Source of the DNA: Spongospora subterranea f. sp. subterranea
Taxonomy: Eukaryota > Endomyxa: Phytomyxea > Phytomyxea > Plasmodiophorida
NCBI GenBank assembly: GCA_049724395.1
Contig: JAUGWO010000053.1
Coordinates: 1-64,000 of the forward strand
Length of the DNA stretch: 64,000 nucleotides
Direction of reading: 5' to 3'
Shown: piece after piece, positions 57,916 to 64,000 of the stretch
Layout: each line of letters begins with the position of its first letter
Numbering within the stretch: position 1 is the first letter of the stretch
The notes under the pieces: model-generated
The model's database searches: none
The model's input: the letters and a program-made list of their open reading frames with translations, nothing else
What the model was told of the DNA's origin: nothing
Program-made: the position numbers and the translations under genes

Positions 57916-59050
57916 TCAGTGTCGTGCTAAATAGCTTTGGTAATCTTTGAACATCGTTTCAGCAATTTCGTCCCGAAATGCTCGCGCCTCAGCACTGGCC
58001 TGGCCAGAACACGGTGACACGTTTTTAATTTTCGATCGTTGAATGTCTAAGGCTAAAGCTTCTTGTTCAAAGGAATCATTGCGGCCGCCGTGCAATCGGA
58101 TAAAATTATGAACTGTACACAGTGCAATTACGATATCAACTTGAAATCGGTACGGGTATTGCATGGCGGCGACCAAAACAGGTAATCGATTTTTCAAAAC
58201 TCCAAATATCCTCTCAATGCAATTGCGCAAACTTGCGTGCCTGAGGTTAAAAAGCTCTTCCTTAGTCTGTGGCCTACAACAAAAATTGAGTCACGGTTCA
58301 TACAAAGTTCTAGACGTTCTCACTTCTGTGTTCCTTGTCCCCATTCATGAAGATGATATCTCGTCCCTCTGTAGGGAGTTAGCATGTAAGGAGTCAACGC
58401 AAAACCAGCATCTCCCAGGTCAAACTTTCCTTTATCAACTCGGTAATCATTCACAAGAGCATTTTCAAGCAATTTGCCGTCCCCTGCCGTGCCCTCCCAG
58501 CCGGCCAAGACGTATGTAAATTGTAAATCAAAAGTGCAAGCGGCCAACACATTCTGCGTCAATCCTTTTCGGCCTCGGAACCGTTGAGCAACATTGGCGG
58601 GAACAAATACAGGTAAATGAGTACCATCTATGGCCATCCGACAATTGTCAAAATAAGGGCTGAATTTGGGAATTTCAGATATTTCACAAGGAATCGCGGC
58701 ATCTGCTTCCGGAAGCTTTATGTAAGTTGAGGCCAAAGCCACCAAAGCTCTGACGACTGCGTATAAATGCCTAGAATAAAAAATGAAATATTGCTCTGAA
58801 GATTTATGGCAAAAATTACCTAGTTATAGTCTCTCCCGAATGCTGAAATCTCTCCTGCATTTGCCTATTGGTTGCCCTTTGGCCCGCAAAATACAAGAAC
58901 ATGACTACCTGCTCTTCGGAGGAGACATTACGAGTGGGTTGTAGTAGCCCAGATTCAACCAGCTTGTCCACCAATAATCGAAAAACGACTCGATCCATAC
59001 GAATAACATGTTTTCTTCTGTGAGGATTGCCGTTCAAAAGTTCTTCAACC
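57916..59050 (-). CDS. Harbinger DDE_Tnp_4 transposase
   Basis: Spliced minus-strand gene. The first visible exon has HVIRMDRVVFRLLVDKLVE and QRATNRQMQERFQHSGETIT (helix-turn-helix-like), probably preceded by another exon because no ATG is in frame. Intron 58766-58817 (donor GTAATT, acceptor TTCTAG). Second exon: CRMAIDGTHLPVF (first Asp), LTQNVLAACTF, AGWEGTAGDG, FDLGDAGFALTPYMLTPYRG (second Asp). Intron with donor GTGAGA and acceptor TTGTAG (about 58275-58325). Last exon: LRNCIERIFGVLKNRLPVL (Glu) to a stop at 57916. All catalytic residues are in place and splice phases match. It looks intact. Confidence 0.88.
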
Positions 59051-59434
59051 TAGCCTGCCCCTTTTAAAATGGAGGTATGACTGGGCTGCTTGATCAGATA
59101 TCTCCAGCAGTACCAGCTGAGAATTTGGCGAATTGCACTGTTGCGTTTTCGCCGGGCGACCAGTTGCCGTATTGCCAATTGCTGTGACATCAACACAATT
59201 GCGAAATTCCAGAATTCCCGCCAAAATGCCTTGCGTCAGTCGTCAGGTTATGTCATCCAGACAGTACGAAACTCACGCAATATCATGGGTTAGGCTAACC
59301 CATGATAATGGTACCCTATATCATGGGTTTGGCAAACCCATGATATTGAGTTCCGTGGACATCCAGACGGGCCCTTAGTGTGTTACCTACCGAAGTTGGT
59401 GTGCTCAGGTCTCTCCCTCCCAGTCATGACGTTC

Positions 59435-59598
59435 AAAAGACTGGATTCAATTCATTCGAATTAAATCAGAGGCCCCGCCATACAAATGACTGGTGGAGGC
59501 CGTAGTCCAGCAATACGACTTTGGCTCGTTTGTGGACCCCGAAGGTTTAACTGAGGTTGGCAGGTTTATGGGTTGTTGGGGCTACGGGTTTAAGAGGG
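59435..59598 (+). repeat. Outer inverted-repeat arm, left
   Basis: Reverse-complement partner of about 61850-62030. Shared blocks include 'agaggccccgccatacaaat', 'ggtggaggccgtagtccagc' and 'ggcaggtttatgggttgttg'. It partly overlaps in sequence with the TIR at 59606-59770, pointing to nested or rearranged copies of one TIR family. Confidence 0.75.
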
Positions 59599-59816
59599 GC
59601 CTACAGAATTGACTGGATCAAAAAGCTGGATCAAAAAGTGCGTGCCAGTCTTTGAATCCAGTCTTTTCTGTCCAACAGAAAAGACTGGATTCAAATCACC
59701 AGTCATGACGTTCAAAAGACTGGATTCAATCATTCGAATTAAATCAGAGGCCCCGCCATACAAATGACTCAAAGGATTTTCTGCGAAGTGAATGAACAGG
59801 GTTACCGGACTGCGGT

Positions 59817-60476
59817 TTGGCAAAAATTCGAAAACTCATTCATGAGCCCGTCATTGAGGTTTTTAATTCGGCGATTGAGGAATTACAGTCCGAATATCCC
59901 AACGCCACCAAATGGTTTGACTGGTGGCTTCGTGACGCGGTCGCTAGGCTTATATTTGCATGCAAATCGTGCACTGATAAAGAATTCGAAGAAATGGCCC
60001 GCAGTGATTCGAACCCAATCGAGTCAATGCATTCGACATTTAATCAGATTGCGGATCGCAAAAATTCGCTTGTGTATGGAATGTCAATCTTGACGATGTT
60101 CTCGGAGTCTTTACGACAAGATTTCGAGGATGTCGCATCTGGCGTAACCGTTCACTACGGGCAATCTGAACGATGGAAAAGGCAAATCGATAAATACGCC
60201 AGAAAGGCGCCGGTCGTCGTTCGCAATCGGAAACTTGCCAATGACGGGCGAGCCCCTGACACTTCTAAGGAATTAGTTGGCCCGGACAACATAGTAAAAG
60301 CCAAATTAGGTCGCCCCAAAGGAAGTCGTAACATTGATAAAAACGCACTGACTACGTATCAAAGTTATAGCCATGACAATAACACGTGCTACATCACGTC
60401 TTTATTGGAATGTTTATTTGCTTGTTTCCAGGTTTGCCCTGTACGTAGATTGCTCGTTGAATCTGTGCAATTCTGA
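59817..60476 (+). pseudogene. Transposase C-terminal part with AT-hook motif
   Basis: Open frame of about 219 codons. A helical region (NATKWFDWWLRDAVARLIFA) precedes SDSNPIESMHSTFNQIA, with a Glu-x2-His arrangement like the last catalytic Glu of MULE-type DDE transposases. Further on are KAPVVVRNRKLANDGRAP, then an AT-hook-like KLGRPKGSRN, then directly the Cys box of a USP peptidase, NNTCYITSLLECLF, in the same frame. The first two catalytic Asp are not present, as the 5' part is deleted at the TIR. The joined frame shows that transposase and protease were one polypeptide. Confidence 0.65.
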
Positions 60477-61590
60477 CTCTCAACTCTATGTCACTTAGAT
60501 GAATGCAATGCTGTTTTCTGGCTGCTATGAGCCTTTTCTGAAAATGATTGGTCATTTTCAACTCAGGTCCGAGGCTTCGTCACATACGAACATTACTGGA
60601 CTGCTCAAATCCGGTCTCAGTCAACTTGTCCAGTTCGTGGTACATGACCGCAAACTTTTCCGTTCAGGACAGTTTGATAATCCTGCCACCGTTTTTCAAG
60701 CACTGTTCCAAGTGGATGATCACTCAGATTTCTGTACCTTCCTTCATGTAATATTGTCAACTGATTACTAACGATTCGAATTGCGCCTGATTGTTTTTTT
60801 TTCAGCGATCTCTCTTCTGTGACGCTGGACATGAAAATAGTTACTCTGAAAGGAGTTTGCCTGTTATTGTATGTTGATTGGGAAGAGTCTTGTATTGGCG
60901 ATTATTGATGAAATTGGAATCTTCAGGAGATTTCTGCGTTGGTGGTTGCACAACTAGGTGACAATCTTCCCGATATTTTGAATCGGTGGTCAACAACCGG
61001 CATTGACGACTGGATGCCGAGGGGCTGCAATTGCTGCCACCTGAAAGTAATTCACTGCAGAACTAAAGTGAAGTTATTGAACAAGGTGCTATTCATTGAA
61101 CTAGGTATGGATATTGAGAGTGAACAGCTCCGATGTCCTGAAACTATGAGTGTGGATGGTCGTGACTGGCAGTTGATGGGCCGCATTTACTCATCTAAGG
61201 ACTGGGGCTGCCATTTTTTTGCAATTGTTCGAAGAAACGACGTTCCGCTGAAGGGTTTCTATATCTATGATGATCTCGTCAACAGTGGACGTGCAATGTA
61301 TCATTCCCTAAATCTCCCGGAGCAGTGCAACCTGTCAAGATACCTCTTCTACACTCTACAACAGGGAACTACTGGTAATGTTAACTTGTATCTAATTGAC
61401 ACCGTTTGTTTTATTCTCCCACAGAAACGGTGGATAACCTGAACAGTTTTGTTGCCGTTACAAAACCCGAGGGGAAGGCCAATACAGCAGTCGTTGCGAA
61501 GGTGTGCAAAGAGACGTTCATGACGTGTTCCAATTGCCTCCAGACGGGCCACACCAGGAGATCAAAATCTTGTCCCAAAAACTTATAAAA
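60350..61590 (+). CDS. USP-type deubiquitinase domain plus zinc knuckle
   Basis: Continuation of the transposase frame across a GT-AG intron (60432-60498). Cys box NNTCYITSLLECLF (about 60380-60420); helix MLFSGCYEPFLKMIGHFQL; the region VFQALFQVDDHSDFCTFLHV (about 60690-60750) matching the QQDAHEFL helix of USPs; a Cys cluster GCNCCHLKVIHC (61025); NKVLFIELGMD like the USP LP..LiiqL strand; and the His box GCHFFAIVRRNDVPLKGFYI with YDD (61210-61280). After another intron comes TETVDNLNSFVAVTKPEGKA and a zinc knuckle CSNCLQTGHTRRSKSC (61525-61575). USP (C19) peptidases remove ubiquitin; here it probably protects the transposase or alters host factors (inference). Whether it is intact is unsure at 60770-60940. 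Confidence 0.6.
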
Positions 61591-61599
61591 TAATTTCTC

Positions 61600-62030
61600 A
61601 ACAACTTGCAAACGAAAATAATCTGAATCGACGGACAAAGAAGTCGACTGCGATATCAGCCCTTTCATCAAGTTTTGAAAAACGGCATAGAACCGTCCAG
61701 AGTGTCCAGCCTTCTGCAGAGTTTGCCCGATATTTGATTAACTTGTCTAAGCGTTTCAATTTTCTCGAGTGCCACTTGGACGAGTTCAAGCCTGGACGAG
61801 TCTTCGCTAAAGCTGCACCTCTTAGGGTCTTTTACACTGTCCTAAACCCCAAGCTGCCACCTCTTAAACCCGTAACCCCAACAACCCATAAACCTGCCAA
61901 CCTCGTTAAACCTTGGGGGTCCACAAACGAGCCAACTGCCAAGGTGGTATTGCTGGACTACGGCCTCCACCAGTCATTTGTATGGCGGGGCCTCTGATTT
62001 AATTCGAATGATTGAATCCAGTCTTTTGAA
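61600..62030. repeat. Segment duplicated in three places
   Basis: 61600-61800 is repeated inverted at about 62490-62690 and again in the minus-strand fragment at 44660-44880. 61850-62030 is the inverted partner of 59435-59598. 61811-61866 carries inverted units of the satellite at 62148-62466. Confidence 0.8.
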
Positions 62031-62147
62031 CGTCATGACTGGTGATTTGAATCCAGTCTTTTCTGTTGGACAGAAAAGACTGGATTCAAAGACTGGCACG
62101 CACTTTTTGATCCAGCCTTTTGATCCAGTCTTTTCTAGTGGCCCGTT

Positions 62148-62466
62148 TAAGAGGTGGCACCTTGGGGTTTAGGACAGTGTTAGAGGTGGCAGCTTGGGGA
62201 CAGTGTAAAAGACCCTAAGAGGTGGCAGCTTGGGGTTTAGGACAGTGTAAAAGACCCTAAGAGGTGGCACCTTGGGGTTTAGGACAGTGTAAAAGATCCT
62301 AAGAGGTGGCACCTTGGGGTTTAGGACAGTGTTAGAGGTGGCAGCTTGGGGACAGTGTAAAAGACCCTAAGAGGTGGCAGCTTGGGGTTTAGGACAGTGT
62401 AAAAGACCCTAAGAGGTGGCACCTTGGGGTTTAGGACAGTGTAAAAGATCCTAAGAGGTGGCAGCT
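62148..62466 (+). repeat. Satellite with higher-order repeat
   Basis: About 8 units based on 'gaggtggcaccttggggttt' followed by 'aggacagtgtaaaagaccctaa'. Four unit variants (a short one lacking the tail, one lacking 'gtttag', one full, one with 'gatcctaa') form a block of about 155 bp that occurs twice in tandem. Inverted units lie at 61811-61866. Confidence 0.9.
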
Positions 62467-62489
62467 TTAGCGAAGACTCGTCCAGGCTT

Positions 62490-62690
62490 CAACTCGTCCA
62501 AGTGGCACTCGAGAAAATTGAAACGCTTAGACAAGGTAATCAAATATCGGGCAAACTCTGCAGAAGGTTGGACACTCTGGACGGTTCTATGCCGTTATTC
62601 AAAACTTGATGAAAGGGCTGATATCGCAGTCGACTTCTTCGTCCATCGATTCAGATTTTTTCGTTACCAAGTATTTCAACGTTCGTCAAC
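62490..62690 (-). repeat. Inverted copy of 61600-61800
   Basis: The minus strand repeats the coding stretch with LSKRFNFLECHLDE seen at 61740. With 61600-61800 it brackets the TIR and the satellite as a large hairpin. Confidence 0.8.
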
Positions 62691-62757
62691 CGCTAACTCT
62701 GCAATAGTAAGCCCAACACCGTCGTTACCATTCGATTCTCACTCCTTTCAATCAGAA

Positions 62758-63188
62758 ATGGCTTCGTGGCGCCTTTCAGTACGGACACTCGGACGATGTC
62801 CACCCGTCCGTAACATCGCCCGACGGTACTCGCAATCTCGATTTAGAACGAGCCGGAATCGTAATCATATCGCAGTTTATCCTTATTATCAGCTCTGCTA
62901 ATGCCCATATCTTTTCAGTTTTCCCCACCAACATCCGACGCCTTGCGCACAGACGTCAGAGGCGTTGCGGCTCTACAATCTGTCGTTGAAGTGGTATCAC
63001 ACAGGGCCCAAACACATAGCATTGGTGTTGTGCCACAGCAATTCTTCGTTCATATAGGGACAGTTTTGGGTTTTATTTCCATTTTATATCTGGCCAACAA
63101 CACATTGCAGTTTGGCACCTGCTTGACTCCAGTTCATGCGGACCCAGGCGGCGTATCTTTGGTGTACAGTGTTACAAAATTTGGGTGA
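62758..63188 (+). CDS. Unknown gene, possible mitochondrial protein
   Basis: ATG 62758 gives MASWRLSVRTLGRCPPVRNI followed by ARRYSQSRFRTSR: Arg/Ser-rich, no acids, like a mitochondrial presequence. An intron with acceptor ATCTTTTCAG (about 62917) leads to a frame SPPTSDALRTDVRGVAALQS with a hydrophobic segment HIGTVLGFISILYLA near residue 110. The donor is unresolved: the attractive GTAATCATA site puts the exon out of phase. The last 30 codons (from about 63130) run into the palindrome, so the C-terminus is probably replaced by repeat sequence. Family not recognised. Confidence 0.3.
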
Positions 63189-63958
63189 TAAGGCGCCATC
63201 CGGAATGGAGCCAACGGAAAATGTTGTTTCCGTTTGACGGCGTTGTCAACAATCCCGAGCATCGCCTCGTTCGCTGACCTATGTCGGCGTCCAGAGGTTC
63301 TGGTCTGCGTCTTACGGCCTGGCGATGTCCTCGTCACGCCTCCTAGAGCGTCCCATGCTGTTCTCACGGTCTGGCCCGCTGATGTGCCTCTTGATAACCG
63401 ATGGTGTCTTGCTGGCGGCCATGTCTTCGGTAATATCACAGATGTCAGAGTCAATGCCAAATTTTCGCTTCCTTGGCACTGGGTGAACATTACCCATAGC
63501 TGCTGTCACGATTCCGTCCACTTGCCGCGCCGAGAATATGGGTGTTTAGATTTTTAATTTGATTTAGAACCTATTTTTGAAGTAAACGCTGATATATATC
63601 CCGGTGCGGCAAGTGGACGGAATCGTGAGAGCAGCTATGGGTAATGTTCATCCAGTGCCAAGGAAGCGAAAATTTGGCATTGACTCTGACATCTGTGATA
63701 TTACCGAAGACATGGCCGCCAGCAAGACACCATCGGTTATCACATCAGCGGGCCAGACCGTGAGAACAGCATGGGACGCTCTCGGAGGCGTGACAAGGAC
63801 ATCGCCAGGCCCTAAGACGCAGACCAGAACGTCTGGACGCCGACACAGGTCAGCGAACGAGGCGATGCTGGGTATTGCGACAACGCCGTCGAACGGAAAC
63901 ATCAATTTGCGTTGGCTCCATTCCGGATGGCGCCATATCACCCAGATTTTGTAACACA
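63172..63958. repeat. Long palindrome, about 355-bp arms
   Basis: Left arm 63172-63528 is the reverse complement of the right arm 63605-63958, at roughly 95% by eye, with a 76-bp AT-rich spacer. Both arms, read outward, code the same product starting with DGIV(R/T)AAMGNVHPVPRKRK and continuing FGIDSDICDITEDMAASKTP. The left arm has 7 extra bases ('caagagg' on its coding strand), which puts the arms in different frames afterwards. Confidence 0.9.
63604..63954 (+). CDS. Unknown ORF of palindrome arm
   Basis: A 116-codon frame (basic start MGNVHPVPRKRKFGIDSDIC, then Ser/Thr/Arg-rich). The same sequence is on the minus strand at 63521-63312, where the frame instead continues KRHISGPDRENSMGRSRRRD. 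The conserved first 45 codons argue for an element-encoded protein, with one of the frames shifted. No family recognised. Confidence 0.25.
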   Translation: MRQVDGIVRAAMGNVHPVPRKRKFGIDSDICDITEDMAASKTPSVITSAGQTVRTAWDALGGVTRTSPGPKTQTRTSGRRHRSANEAMLGIATTPSNGNINLRWLHSGWRHITQIL

Positions 63959-64000
63959 AAACACCCGGACGTGGCACGACCGCGCAAGATACGCGGCCTG

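Larger units (their letters stand above)
56672..59374. mobile_element. PIF/Harbinger DNA transposon, complete ends
   Basis: 2,703-bp element with TTA target duplications at 56669-56671 and 59375-59377, the signature of Harbinger. Terminal inverted repeats: GGGTGTGTCTGGATG at the left; GGGCCCGTCTGGATG read inward from the right. Subterminal palindromes built on ATCATGGGTTA lie at both ends (56799-56850 and 59278-59346). It holds the two expected genes convergently: a Myb-like protein (plus) and a DDE_Tnp_4 transposase (minus). The insertion splits a short repeat ('taccattcttagtgtgtt') of which an undisturbed copy is at 56558. Confidence 0.92.
59606..62134 (+). mobile_element. TIR element with transposase and USP protease
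   Basis: Inverted terminal repeats of about 165 bp, 59606-59770 and 61971-62134, share 'gactggatcaaaa', 'gtgcgtgccagtctttgaat', an internal hairpin 'cagtcttttctg...cagaaaagactg', and 'cgccatacaaatgact'. The plus-strand coding region begins abruptly at the left TIR, so the transposase N-terminus is missing. A second inverted arm lies outside on the left (59435-59598). No target duplication identified. Confidence 0.7.

Noticed and set aside
62148-62466. Telomeric TTAGGG repeats
   Set aside because: The 'accctaag' occurs once per 40-bp unit inside a longer satellite and never in tandem.

Overview
This is eukaryotic nuclear DNA. Housekeeping genes are split by many GT-AG introns of about 48-70 nt (several are exactly 58 nt), strands alternate, and over half of the window is transposable elements and repeats. 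The gene set (a PDXDC1-type decarboxylase homologue, PH-RhoGAP-coiled-coil protein, TRAPPC2/sedlin, Smr endonuclease, and a small RIIa-domain protein of the kind tied to cilia) together with Crypton, Harbinger, MULE, copia and chromodomain-gypsy elements suggests an early-diverging, probably zoosporic fungus or another flagellated protist/opisthokont. I cannot name the species.

Layout. 1-5.7 kb: diverged A-B-C repeat modules in direct and inverted copies, without genes. 5.8-6.1 kb: minisatellite. 6.4-11.2 kb: a copia element on the minus strand with near-identical 128-bp LTRs, broken by stops and by a 278-bp SINE-like insertion. 11.8-15.7 kb: PDXDC1-like gene and a small unknown gene (minus). 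16.9-20.3 kb: PH-RhoGAP-coiled-coil gene (plus). 20.4-28.1 kb (minus): a very large acidic protein with roughly one hundred 15-residue repeats, and a 412-residue ORF that may be its 5' part. 28.2-39.6 kb: a gene-rich stretch with an unknown multi-exon gene, TRAPPC2, an RIIa-domain gene, an unknown gene, a tandem-RRM gene and a secreted protein, plus a second SINE copy. 39.7-44.5 kb: head-to-head remains of chromodomain Ty3/gypsy elements. 44.6-45.6 kb: an inverted fragment of the USP-bearing transposon found at 59.8-61.6 kb. 45.8-46.3 kb: Smr-domain gene. 46.7-50.1 kb: copia and gypsy pol remnants. 50.7-52.9 kb: Crypton tyrosine-recombinase element. 52.9-56.6 kb: MULE with palindromic TIRs. 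56.7-59.4 kb: Harbinger element complete at both ends with a TTA target duplication. 59.4-62.5 kb: a TIR-bounded element coding a transposase C-terminal part, an AT-hook-like motif, a USP-type deubiquitinase and a zinc knuckle, followed by satellite arrays. 63.2-64.0 kb: a long palindrome.

The most unusual content is the transposon-borne USP-type protease next to a transposase domain, present in two places, and the giant repeat protein whose repeat also keeps an antisense frame open. Several otherwise conserved genes carry single-base frame breaks, often in homopolymers. These look more like assembly indels than biology, and any gene model here should be checked against RNA.
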